Below, piece by piece: positions 26,101 through 33,794 of a DNA stretch of 64,000 nt. A model generated the notes under the pieces. That model had not been told where the DNA came from. It did no database searches and worked only from the letters and a program-made list of their open reading frames with translations. Position 1 is the first letter of the stretch; the number at the start of each line of letters is the position of its first letter. Made by a program: the position numbers and the translations under genes. Source of the stretch: an uncultured Flavobacteriales bacterium (GTDB lineage: Bacteria > Bacteroidota > Bacteroidia > Flavobacteriales_D > Sanyastnellaceae); contig CALJKR010000061.1 of NCBI GenBank assembly GCA_937974555.1, positions 96,100 through 160,099 on the forward strand, in the 5' to 3' direction.

Positions 26101-28157
26101 GGCGCTCCATCCATAAAGAAATAAACGCCGGTAGCATTAATCGTTGCAGCTCCCAGCAATTCAAGGTCGAATTGAACATCGTTGGTTGGTCCCGTTGAAG
26201 TCACTTCGCAAGAGTTGGGAATTTCCATGAAATTTTGTACATCAACCATGGGGACTTCCACTTGTACTCCTGGATCAGGGAACATACAAGGAATTATTGC
26301 CCCTGTAGTAATGTCGGTTAAAGTAAAAGTAATATCGCAAAATCCATCGCTGTTGGTTCCAGGTGCCAAGGCGTTGATTGGACCAAAGATTCCAAAATTA
26401 TAAGTGGATGAATTTAATGTATTGATATCTGCGATGCTGTTGATGTTGACCACATTTCCGCCGCCACATTCGTAGCTGATATCCAGGGCCGTCCCAAATG
26501 GTAGGTTGGCATCGTTGATATCCAATGAGATGTCATAGAAAACAGGGTCTGTTCCTGTTGGAGGCATCGGTTGGCAAGTAAAAGCTGTTACCGTTGCATT
26601 CAACAAACATCCACAAGGGTCAGGAGATTGGTAAGTCCCTGTGGCCACACATGCGGGGTTTGAGCTGAAGTAAAATTGAACCGTGTGAGAATCGCCATCT
26701 GAAAATGCAGGGATGGTGAAGTTATATGGCGAAGCACCAGGGGCTGGGATTGACATCAATTGTGTTGAGCCACCAGTAGCATCATTGACAGAAGTAACAA
26801 CCAAGTTTCCTAGGCCTGCACCTGAAAAGTAAATGGTCCCTGTGATGGTATGATATCCATTTTGCAAAGGCGTTGCATCATCCTCATCGCAAGGAGAGGG
26901 AACGATACAACCATACAAAGCCAAGTTACAACCACCGGTTGTTGGTGGGGTATAAACAAAAGGTTCTGTAGGACAGCCGAATGTAGATCCGAAACTTCCG
27001 AATTGGCTATCACCACCGGCTGTGATGGTGACATTGACATTGGTCAAGCTGAGCAAAGTGGTTTGGAAACAAAAGTCCATCAAGCAAGAACCCGCATCAC
27101 CCCAGTCATCTCCTCCGTTTCCGTTGTTGTTGTAATCATAGTAATATCCGTAACCTGCTGGAATAGCACTTCCACCGGTTGGGTTGATACTGGTTTGCCA
27201 TATCCAGTCACCAGGGCCACCGTTACATTCTTGAGGAAATTGGGTAGCTACAGGAGTTGGATTGGCCCAACCTGAACCCAGGTCAATTGCAAATCCATCC
27301 AGCCAGTCACCAGAAGATTGAGTGTAATCTAAAGAGTAGCAAATTTGAACGTTGTCACCAACAGCTAAACCATTGGTATTGGTTGCGGGAGGATTTCCAC
27401 TACCAACCACCTGGAAAGTCAGGGTTTGTGGCCCTATACAAGGACTAGCAGCAGGAACACCGCAAGAACAATTGGCTTGGATGGTTTCGCCTACAGTAGC
27501 AGGATTGGCGTCGTTACACGGTGCATTGGGATAGATAACATCACAGGCATCGTCGCAGTCCCCTCCAGTGGTGACGCTATTGGGGGGAGGAGTTCCTCCA
27601 CAGCTACATTGGGGATTGTTATCATCACCAAAACCATCACCATCGTTGTCGGGGTAATATACCGTGGGGTTGTTGCATGTTGAAGTTTGAAAAACAAAAG
27701 GACCGTCGTTGTTGTTGCCGTAATCCCAAATAGAGACAAAGATGGTTGTACCGGCAGGAAGAGTAATGTCAATAAGCGGATACAAACCTGTTCCTGTGTC
27801 ATCATCACAATCCACCAAATTGTAGGCAGATCCGTTGAAAGTATACACCGCCATCCCAACATCAGTAAGCGCACCGGGAAGGCCACCACCAGATGCCGTA
27901 AGCGTCATTGGGCCTGTAGTTACCAACGAGAACCAAATCACATCTGCACCACCCGTATTGGATGCGCAGTTGGGAGCCGGAACGTTGGCTGGAGCAGGCG
28001 AAGCGCCAGCTGCAGACAAGTCGCCCAGTCCGCAACCATTTACTTGAATGGGGTTGCTTGGCGAAAATTGAGCAGTCACATTCAACGAGAGCAGAGCGGC
28101 AAAGGCCAACAAAAAAGGAACAGAAAAACGGGTTAAGGCTATAATTGGTTTTTTCAT
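23178..28157 (-). CDS. Giant surface protein (1659 residues) with type-B T9SS sorting domain
   Basis: The protein begins with a signal peptide (hydrophobic 8-28, ending LNVTAQ). Near residue 170 lies an Asp-rich stretch (DNDGDGFGDDNNPQC, GGDCDDACDVIYPNAP) of the calcium-binding thrombospondin-3-like or putative metal-binding type. The middle, about 420-900, holds several diverged repeats of roughly 110-130 residues delimited by Cys pairs (PCGCLLNATV, QCACSITDFTV, DCGCNPNAGT). Ig-like modules follow, then a PKD-like unit (AQWDWDYAGYGTGAG) and a C-terminal type-B sorting domain (YMPSAITADQDNLNEAL, IFDRWGNVIFETND). Surface display by T9SS is expected; adhesion is the likely role, with unknown ligand. 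Confidence 0.85.
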   Translation of the reverse strand: MKKPIIALTRFSVPFLLAFAALLSLNVTAQFSPSNPIQVNGCGLGDLSAAGASPAPANVPAPNCASNTGGADVIWFSLVTTGPMTLTASGGGLPGALTDVGMAVYTFNGSAYNLVDCDDDTGTGLYPLIDITLPAGTTIFVSIWDYGNNNDGPFVFQTSTCNNPTVYYPDNDGDGFGDDNNPQCSCGGTPPPNSVTTGGDCDDACDVIYPNAPCNDANPATVGETIQANCSCGVPAASPCIGPQTLTFQVVGSGNPPATNTNGLAVGDNVQICYSLDYTQSSGDWLDGFAIDLGSGWANPTPVATQFPQECNGGPGDWIWQTSINPTGGSAIPAGYGYYYDYNNNGNGGDDWGDAGSCLMDFCFQTTLLSLTNVNVTITAGGDSQFGSFGSTFGCPTEPFVYTPPTTGGCNLALYGCIVPSPCDEDDATPLQNGYHTITGTIYFSGAGLGNLVVTSVNDATGGSTQLMSIPAPGASPYNFTIPAFSDGDSHTVQFYFSSNPACVATGTYQSPDPCGCLLNATVTAFTCQPMPPTGTDPVFYDISLDINDANLPFGTALDISYECGGGNVVNINSIADINTLNSSTYNFGIFGPINALAPGTNSDGFCDITFTLTDITTGAIIPCMFPDPGVQVEVPMVDVQNFMEIPNSCEVTSTGPTNDVQFDLELLGAATINATGVYFFMDGAPVNVNIAGNPNGASANWLPIASVPASGIIPVTVMDVPAVDHEFTFSFITGGCTYNSPVVSAADPAIPYVGSFEYLNPTQCACSITDFTVTNISECLGYSNYFVMDLEMTINNNPAGATFNMSFSPVPNGGNQALSPATPVVPTNGTITIPNITVQVPPTAGGLTQAYTATILAEFNNVITPCQATVDFVVPGDCGCNPNAGTFTTSIASTTVAGNNQIAICTPGASLNWNSNDNFTPPSVAYETDAANNPVMKPHQRGLGLVFYDLNDPTQQVLWSVEDFDFTAATPTINDLTFTYDAAFTSANQIVNLLNLPVVVGDEPVIFGARIITVYNPGALGTLPTNISGYYDATIDSYLPPLFETGFGPSFNPLVSDPCGAISAEWTIVLPPPITTAQVGQDCLNGLMIFQAESGNYPFNWTIVNDNPANALLNNAQSNLANDATTTYNGNNYSGGFFTYGNMVTGNVLNVNIQDTYGCTANFTSTPFVGPTEGVVGQIVNGVTSPAATVPGQIVQCASNNVADQLQFTGLGVGLGNVAIPGTWNLSWNGNLLTTPLTAYFDDATGLFTPSYDLINSNPGVAPYANNLQVSFTPNIPAPGCSIESDYIQIAVLDDYFPTTTGNLSKCTNSAMINLTTNGSPAGGQWHAGTYDPATDTYSNDNGVIGLNNVNPTILGAGNYDLWYDIANAPNVQCGKVSQIPVPLVVHDTTNAVVTVVDPDGCTPYVFDMSNASVSAGTNTNCRWFVNGTEDVNGDCSGFSPELSAPGMYDIRLIIQDENGCIDTTSYNNLLEVFPLPEVSFYSTPSSVTMDNPLFQFINNSASPLAQWDWDYAGYGTGAGQITTFNFSAVTEPGTYEVCLQGTDLNGCINEFCNNVIIKEGFAVYMPSAITADQDNLNEALRPVISGYERVTVYLFRIFDRWGNVIFETNDLNEYWNANSNTLKDYYVNSGVYHWTMEVTLEGLDDTQLFKGSVTVIR

Positions 28158-28175
28158 GGTCTTAAGTATGCTTCG

Positions 28176-28183
28176 CGAATATA
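28176..28183 (-). promoter_or_regulatory. -7-like box (TTCG variant) of the giant surface-protein gene
   Basis: The minus strand reads TATATTCG 18 nt before the ATG at 28157, one base away from TAnnTTTG. The same variant, TATATTCG, lies upstream of the metalloprotease gene at 41610-41617. Confidence 0.35.
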
Positions 28184-28248
28184 ATTTAAATTAATTGTCA
28201 CTTCGTAAATTCATTACGATAAGGGAGTTGAGTTTTGTCAAAAAAACA

Positions 28249-28641
28249 ATGACTATGCAAAACATTCCTTTCTATTTAAAAGACGACGGAGCACAACAAT
28301 TTGTTGCTTGGCAGGCTGATCAGGTTGAAAGACAATCCGGATTATTGGCATTCATGGGTGGGCAATGCATGATTCAGCCCATGAAGGATGGCCGTTGGCA
28401 CATCATGAACGGACCATTGGGTAGATGGCAAATTGTAGATCAATTGGATCTTTTTGATTGGCAAGTGCTCAAAGCGTTTTGCACACTTTCAGAAGAAGAA
28501 CAGCAGCGAATGCGATTATTCATGACCAAGCGAGCGGAGCATTTTGAGACCATATTGCATGTATTGCCCCAGAATAATGTTTCATGGAAGAACTCTTTTT
28601 TAATTGCTTTTTCAAAAATGCTTCAAGAAGGAGCGGCTTGA
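28249..28641 (+). CDS. Small protein of unknown function
   Basis: The product is about 130 residues, cytoplasmic, with no signal peptide or membrane helix. It is rich in Trp, Gln and Met (FVAWQADQVERQSG, GRWHIMNGPLGRWQIVDQ) and ends with a helical stretch. I recognise no family. The frame is open from 28195, but ATG codons at 28249 and 28255 are the likely starts, placed just after an AT-rich promoter region. It lies 14 bp upstream of the next gene and is divergent from the giant surface-protein gene. Confidence 0.55.
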   Translation: MTMQNIPFYLKDDGAQQFVAWQADQVERQSGLLAFMGGQCMIQPMKDGRWHIMNGPLGRWQIVDQLDLFDWQVLKAFCTLSEEEQQRMRLFMTKRAEHFETILHVLPQNNVSWKNSFLIAFSKMLQEGAA

Positions 28642-28643
28642 GT

Positions 28644-28651
28644 TAAATTCG
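28644..28651 (+). promoter_or_regulatory. -7-like box (TTCG variant) of the gene at 28656
   Basis: TAAATTCG is one base from TAnnTTTG and is followed by TGCA and then the ATG at 28656, the same 4-nt spacing as the perfect boxes in this window. Confidence 0.35.
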
Positions 28652-28655
28652 TGCA

Positions 28656-29402
28656 ATGCAAATTTGTGAATTGCGCAGACTCATTTGGACCGCTTGCCTG
28701 ACCCTGCTGATCTTGGCCAGCGTTCCTATTTATGCCCAGGAAGAAAAAAAAGACAAGTCCAAAGAAAAGAAAACGTATGAGCCGTCTTTCACGGTGCATA
28801 CCTTGCGTGGACCCGTTACTTTTGATACGCGGTACAGTCGCGTGCGTTTGGAGACCCTTTTTGATTCAAAGTACACATGGTTTTCGGGCAATGATGCGCG
28901 CTATTTTGGTGGGAAGTTGGGGTTAAATATCCGAAGGGTCACTCGCATGGGGTTGAGCATGTATTCATTTTTGGGAGGCAATAATTTTCGCGAAGTGGAA
29001 GGGAGATCTGCGGGGTATGATCATGTCAATGTCATGAGTTGGTACCAAGGGGCCTATTTGGAGCGTTCGTTGGTGGTTTTGCCCCGAACAGAATTAAGTA
29101 TGGGTGGATCTTATGGCACGGGTCGGTTGCGTTTCAAACGTTATTTGGACAGTGGGAAAGAATTCGTCGATCAAGAGAGACTGAAGTACCATTATGTTGA
29201 GGCTTACGCTCAAGGGACTCTGCGGGCGACATATTTTATGACATTAACCGGTGGTGTGGGTTATCGCTGGGCATTGCCGGAGGCAACGTCCCCCATTTTG
29301 CGACATTGGGTCAACGCGCCTTATGTGAATTTTTCTGTAGGAATCAGCGTTTGGAGAATGGTCGCAGGCCTGTTTAGTCAAAATATTCGAGAGGTTTATT
29401 AA
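28656..29402 (+). CDS. Exported protein of unknown function, possibly outer-membrane beta-barrel
   Basis: This 248-residue protein has a signal peptide (hydrophobic about 10-26, ending PIYAQ), then a highly charged Lys/Glu linker (EEKKDKSKEKK). The rest shows alternating amphipathic strands rich in Tyr, Arg and Gly (TRYSRVRLETLF, GGKLGLNIRRVTRMGLSMYSF, YVEAYAQGTLRATYFMTLTG), which suggests a small outer-membrane barrel. No known family is recognised. Its stop codon directly abuts the ATG of ligA, so the two are transcribed together although functions look unrelated. Confidence 0.6.
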   Translation: MQICELRRLIWTACLTLLILASVPIYAQEEKKDKSKEKKTYEPSFTVHTLRGPVTFDTRYSRVRLETLFDSKYTWFSGNDARYFGGKLGLNIRRVTRMGLSMYSFLGGNNFREVEGRSAGYDHVNVMSWYQGAYLERSLVVLPRTELSMGGSYGTGRLRFKRYLDSGKEFVDQERLKYHYVEAYAQGTLRATYFMTLTGGVGYRWALPEATSPILRHWVNAPYVNFSVGISVWRMVAGLFSQNIREVY

Positions 29403-31454
29403 ATGTCAAAAGAAAGATTGCTTGAATTGCGATTGATGTTGCATGAGCACAATCATCGCTATTATGTCCTGAATCAACCCGTTGTTTCAGATGAACAGTT
29501 TGATTCATGGATGAAGGAATTGGAAGCGCTGGAGTTATTTTATCCAGAGCTGCAGGATGAAAATTCACCCACAAAAAGAGTGGGGTCCGACTTGTCATCC
29601 AAGTTCGAAAAAATAGAACATATACGCCCCATGTTATCCCTAACCAATTCATACAGTGAAGAGGAAATTGGGGATTGGGTCAAGCGATTGGATGAATCCG
29701 TTGGTGGGGAAATTGAGTATGTATTGGAATTGAAATATGACGGAGTTGCGCTCTCATTGCATTATGAAAACGGGCTTTTGGTTAAGGCGGTAACGAGAGG
29801 CGATGGTCGAGTAGGTGAGGATGTAACGGCCAACGCCCGAACCATCCGGAATATTCCTTTGCAATTGACCGGTGAATATCCCAAGTCTTTTGAAATAAGA
29901 GGGGAAGTTTTCCTACCCCGTGCAGCTTTTGATGAAATGAATGCAGAGCGTGATGCCCTTGGGTTGGAGCGATACGCCAATCCCAGAAATACTGCTTCGG
30001 GTACCTTGAAACAACTGAATAGTCGAGAAGTGGCCAAGCGACCTTTAAAGGCGATGATGTATTTTGTATTGGGAGAGGAAGGATTGGCTACTACCCATAC
30101 AGGGAGAGTAGAACAAGCGCGTGCATGGGGATTTGCTGTGCCGGATTTTGATCAGCGGATGATAGAAAGCAACACCCGGGTTGAGGGGATGATGGACTTT
30201 ATTCATTACTGGGATGCTAATCGTAAACATTTGCCATTTGATATAGATGGAATTGTTTTAAAGGTCAATAAGATTTCTCTTTGGGATGAATTGGGAATGA
30301 CCGCCAAAAGCCCGCGATGGGCTACAGCTTATAAATTCAAGGCAGAAAAGGTTTCCACCCAATTGGAGCAGATCACCTATCAAGTAGGTAGGACCGGGGC
30401 GATAACGCCAGTGGCCAATTTGCGACCCGTATTCTTAGCAGGAACCACGGTTAAACGCGCGTCTTTGCACAATGCGGATCAAATAGAAAAATTGGATGTG
30501 CGAGAGGGTGATTTTGTTTTTGTCGAAAAGGGTGGTGAGATAATCCCCAAAATCGTTGGTGTTGATGATAGTCAACCCCGAGGTTCATCGCAATGCCATG
30601 AATACATCTCCAACTGTCCAATCTGTCAAACACCCTTGATCCGGTTGGAAGGAGAGGCCCAACATTACTGCCCCAACCAGGACGGATGTAGTCCTCAAAT
30701 CATTGGGAAATTGGAGCACTTCGTTTCCAGAAAAGCCATGAATATGGAAGGGTGGGGTGTGGAGACGCTAACCGCTTTTTTTCACCAAGGGTTGATAAAA
30801 GATGTCGCTGGTATATTTGAGTTGAATTTGGATGAGTGGTCAGGATTTGAATATTGGGTAGAGGATGAAGCGACTGGAGAGAAACGTCGCCGTTCGTTGC
30901 AACAAAAGACCATTGATAATTTGAAGAAGGCCCTGTTGGAAGCCCGTCAAATTCCTTTTGAACGGGTGTTGTTTGCCATTGGTATTCGACATGTTGGCGA
31001 AACTGTAGCCAAAAGATTGGCACAGCATTTTAAATCGATGGAGGCTTTGCTCAAGGCCGATGAACAAGCTTTATTGGAGGTTCAAGATGTTGGTGAGAAA
31101 ATTGCGCAATCGATCCAACAATTCAAGCAAAGTCAAGAGCAATTACTGCTTATTGAGCGGCTCAAAGCAGCCGGCTTGCAATTGGAAAAGGAGGCGGAGG
31201 AAGCAGCTGATTTGCTTCCCGATATTTTCAAGGGAAAGACATTTGTCGTTAGTGGAGTTTTTTCTGAGTTTTCTCGTGATGAATTGAAGTCGGATATAGA
31301 AAGGAGAGGTGGGAAAGTAAGTGGAAGTATATCGGCAAAGACGAGTTATGTTGTGGCTGGAGATGATATGGGGCCCTCCAAAAGAACGAAGGCTGAAGAG
31401 TTGAAAGTACCCATCATTTCTGAGCGTGAGTATTTACAATTAATTGCTTCATGA
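29403..31454 (+). CDS. ligA: NAD-dependent DNA ligase
   Basis: LigA seals nicks in DNA during replication and repair using NAD. The 683 residues are in the normal order: an Ia/adenylation domain with the active-site Lys in LELKYDGVALS near 111; an OB domain; a Cys4 zinc finger near 405-430 (CPICQTPL, YCPNQDGC); helix-hairpin-helix repeats (LLEVQDVGEKIAQSI); and a C-terminal BRCT domain at about 608-683. The ATG immediately follows the preceding stop codon, and the next gene overlaps its end by 4 bp, so it lies in a tightly packed five-gene rightward run. Confidence 0.98.
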   Translation: MSKERLLELRLMLHEHNHRYYVLNQPVVSDEQFDSWMKELEALELFYPELQDENSPTKRVGSDLSSKFEKIEHIRPMLSLTNSYSEEEIGDWVKRLDESVGGEIEYVLELKYDGVALSLHYENGLLVKAVTRGDGRVGEDVTANARTIRNIPLQLTGEYPKSFEIRGEVFLPRAAFDEMNAERDALGLERYANPRNTASGTLKQLNSREVAKRPLKAMMYFVLGEEGLATTHTGRVEQARAWGFAVPDFDQRMIESNTRVEGMMDFIHYWDANRKHLPFDIDGIVLKVNKISLWDELGMTAKSPRWATAYKFKAEKVSTQLEQITYQVGRTGAITPVANLRPVFLAGTTVKRASLHNADQIEKLDVREGDFVFVEKGGEIIPKIVGVDDSQPRGSSQCHEYISNCPICQTPLIRLEGEAQHYCPNQDGCSPQIIGKLEHFVSRKAMNMEGWGVETLTAFFHQGLIKDVAGIFELNLDEWSGFEYWVEDEATGEKRRRSLQQKTIDNLKKALLEARQIPFERVLFAIGIRHVGETVAKRLAQHFKSMEALLKADEQALLEVQDVGEKIAQSIQQFKQSQEQLLLIERLKAAGLQLEKEAEEAADLLPDIFKGKTFVVSGVFSEFSRDELKSDIERRGGKVSGSISAKTSYVVAGDDMGPSKRTKAEELKVPIISEREYLQLIAS

Positions 31455-32374
31455 TGCAACTTCAATACCACAGAGGAAAGAACTTTGGGGATCAGTTGAA
31501 TCCTTTTATTTTCCATCATTTTCTTCCTGGATATTTTGAAGAAAATGGAGAGGGTGTTCATTTTTTGGGTATTGGTTCTATTTTAGGATTTGCCCAAAAA
31601 TATGTGGGTAAAAAGATTGTTTTTAGTTCCGGTTTTGGTGATGGAGCAAAGTCTACTTATGGTTCTTTACCCGAGGATTGGAGTTCTTTTGATATCATTT
31701 CAGTTAGAGGTCCATTCACCGCTGCTCTTATCGGATTGGACGATGATCACTGGGTAACAGATGGGGCCATTTTGTTGGCCGGAATGCCGCTTCAAATTCA
31801 AGCGAGACCCAAGCAAATTTCGTTCATGCCTCATTTGGGAAGTGAAGCTTTTTACGATCATGAATTGTTGTGTAGACAATTGGGATGGCAGTTTATCAGT
31901 CCAAGTGAATCAGTAGAAGTGGTCTTGGAGAAAATAGCCAATAGTTCTTTTTTGGTTACTGAGGCGATGCATGGTGCCATAGTTGCCGATACACTGCGTG
32001 TGCCATGGATCCCCTATGTTGGCTTTGGAACGATCAACTCTTTCAAATGGAAAGACTGGTGTGCCTCCATGGAGTTATCTTATTCACCGCACTTTCTAAA
32101 GCCCTTTTATAGTGATGAGAAGTTGGGTGAGTTGATTGAGCTCAAATGGAAACTCAAATCAGGCGGTATTTTGCACAGGCTTGTTTGGTCTTTGGGGAAA
32201 TGGAGAATGCGACAAAATTGGCGAAATAACAAAGCGCTTTTAAAGGAAATAGCAATTAAAGAAAATACGTATTTAAGCGAAGATTCATTGTTTGAGAAAA
32301 GGTTAAGTCAAATGATGAGTAAAATAGAATATTTAAAAAAGAAATACCCCTTACGAGATGGAATTGAAGAATAG
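31451..32374 (+). CDS. Polysaccharide pyruvyl transferase family protein
   Basis: This 307-residue cytoplasmic protein resembles the PS_pyruv_trans family, enzymes that add pyruvate ketals to surface polysaccharides. Typical features are the N-terminal NFGDQLNPFIFHHFLPG near 10, GIGSILGFAQ near 41, VRGPFTAAL near 83 and VTEAMHGAIVADTLRVPWIP near 172-191. Acceptor sugar is unknown. Its ATG overlaps the ligA stop by 4 bp and its end overlaps mazG by 17 bp, an unusual place for a polysaccharide enzyme and likely due to operon packing. Confidence 0.8.
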   Translation: MMQLQYHRGKNFGDQLNPFIFHHFLPGYFEENGEGVHFLGIGSILGFAQKYVGKKIVFSSGFGDGAKSTYGSLPEDWSSFDIISVRGPFTAALIGLDDDHWVTDGAILLAGMPLQIQARPKQISFMPHLGSEAFYDHELLCRQLGWQFISPSESVEVVLEKIANSSFLVTEAMHGAIVADTLRVPWIPYVGFGTINSFKWKDWCASMELSYSPHFLKPFYSDEKLGELIELKWKLKSGGILHRLVWSLGKWRMRQNWRNNKALLKEIAIKENTYLSEDSLFEKRLSQMMSKIEYLKKKYPLRDGIEE

Positions 32375-33143
32375 AGATAAGAAATTGGAAGCCTTTGGAA
32401 GATTACTTCAGGTAATGGAGGATTTGAGAGCAGGGTGCCCTTGGGATCAAAAGCAAACCTGGGAGAGTTTGCGACATCTAACCATAGAGGAGGTTTATGA
32501 ATTGGGAGATGCCATATTGGAAGGCAACCATGAGGAGGTAAAAAAGGAGATTGGTGATCTATTTCTACATCTAGTTTTTTATTCTAAAATTGGCGAAGAG
32601 AAAGAGCAGTTTGATGTTGCAGATGTATTGAATAGTATTTGCGAAAAATTGATTTATCGTCATCCGCATATCTATGGTGATGTTGAAGTGGCCGATGAAG
32701 AGGAAGTAAAGGCCAATTGGGAAAAGCTTAAATTAAAAGAGGGTAAGAAAAGTGTTTTGGAGGGAGTTCCGCAATCTCTTCCAGCGATGGTTAAAGCGCA
32801 GCGCATTCAAGAAAAAGCAAGAGGAGTAGGATTTGATTGGGATCATGAAGGTCAGGTGTGGAGCAAAGTAGAGGAGGAGTTGAAAGAGTTTAAAACAGCG
32901 TGTGACACGCAAGGTTTTGATGATCAATTGGCCGAGTTGGGCGATTTATTTTTCTCACTCATTAATTATGCTCGATTCAAAGATTTAAATCCAGAGGAAG
33001 CATTGGAACGAACCAACAAGAAATTCATTCGGCGCTTTATGTATCTGGAGAATGCGATTAGAGAAAACGGCCAATCATGGGATGATATGTCTTTATCTGA
33101 GATGGATGTTTATTGGGACGAAGCCAAAGCCAAGGGACTGTAA
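32358..33143 (+). CDS. mazG: Nucleoside triphosphate pyrophosphohydrolase MazG
   Basis: MazG hydrolyses NTPs and dNTPs to monophosphates and pyrophosphate and cleans the nucleotide pool. The 261-residue protein has the two-domain layout of the full-length family. The first domain has CPWDQKQTWESLRHLTIEEV near 27-46, then the metal-binding EEVKKEIGDLFLHLVF near 58. The second domain has KVEEELKEFKTA and QLAELGDLFFSLINYA. It ends a rightward run that includes ligA. Its TAA stop abuts the TTA (reverse stop) of the convergent AlbA_2-domain gene with no gap. Confidence 0.95.
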   Translation: MELKNRDKKLEAFGRLLQVMEDLRAGCPWDQKQTWESLRHLTIEEVYELGDAILEGNHEEVKKEIGDLFLHLVFYSKIGEEKEQFDVADVLNSICEKLIYRHPHIYGDVEVADEEEVKANWEKLKLKEGKKSVLEGVPQSLPAMVKAQRIQEKARGVGFDWDHEGQVWSKVEEELKEFKTACDTQGFDDQLAELGDLFFSLINYARFKDLNPEEALERTNKKFIRRFMYLENAIRENGQSWDDMSLSEMDVYWDEAKAKGL

Positions 33144-33791
33144 TTAGTCGCGTAACTTGAAATAGGCAACCCCACTGACCAAATACCATTCGATAATTTC
33201 CCAACGAATCAATTTTGCAAGAATTCTCTGAAGAACTTGTCTTTTAATTGAGGTGACCCGGGAAAGACCGCTCAAAGTATTGTCTTTGATTTGGAGTTCG
33301 TTTAGTAGGAGTTGTTCTTTGGATGAGTAGTAAAATTTTTCGGGCCGTTCATTTTCTTCGATGAGCCACACGTCGCGCATGACGGAAGGGGCAATGATGT
33401 TTTGATCATGGTCTCTCAAGAAGGCTTTCCACTCTTGATTTTCAATTTCTGCCAAAATAGGTTTTTTTGGTGCTTCAGGCACGTACACTTCAAGGACGAT
33501 TTTATCTTCTACTTTCCAAGCCTGAAATTGCAGGTTAATGGGTGGTTTACAGTATCGCTCAGCCGCCCATTGCATCATGTGGTATTCTTCTTCTTCTTGA
33601 CGTACACCTGCAATTTGGCCGTTGTCTTTTACTCCAACAAGCAATTTTCCGCCAATGGTATTGGAAAAGGCGCTAATGGTTTTCGCAATTTTTTTTGCGT
33701 CGTCGATTCTAAGCTTAAAATCCTGCTGGATATGTTCGCCTTCCTCAATCCATTTTAGGACATAAGGTTTGCTTGAAAATCTCTGTTGCAT
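33144..33791 (-). CDS. AlbA_2 (Schlafen-type) domain protein
   Basis: The protein has 215 residues. The N-terminal about 120 match the AlbA_2 putative nucleic-acid or ATP-binding fold: GEHIQQDFKLRIDDAKKIAK near 17-36, then AFSNTIGGKLLVGVKDNGQIAGV near 41. The C-terminal part is a winged-helix-like segment (QIKDNTLSGLSRVTSIKRQV, LAKLIRWEIIEWY). It is probably cytoplasmic and may regulate transcription. It follows a receiver-phosphatase gene by 3 bp, so it is probably the output or an accessory part of that signalling operon (inference). Confidence 0.75.
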   Translation of the reverse strand: MQQRFSSKPYVLKWIEEGEHIQQDFKLRIDDAKKIAKTISAFSNTIGGKLLVGVKDNGQIAGVRQEEEEYHMMQWAAERYCKPPINLQFQAWKVEDKIVLEVYVPEAPKKPILAEIENQEWKAFLRDHDQNIIAPSVMRDVWLIEENERPEKFYYSSKEQLLLNELQIKDNTLSGLSRVTSIKRQVLQRILAKLIRWEIIEWYLVSGVAYFKLRD

Positions 33792-33794
33792 TTC

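Noticed and set aside
23178..28157. Long opposite-strand reading frames within the giant surface-protein gene
   Set aside because: They are compositional shadows of the real gene: repetitive, Cys/Thr/Arg-rich, without start context or known domains.
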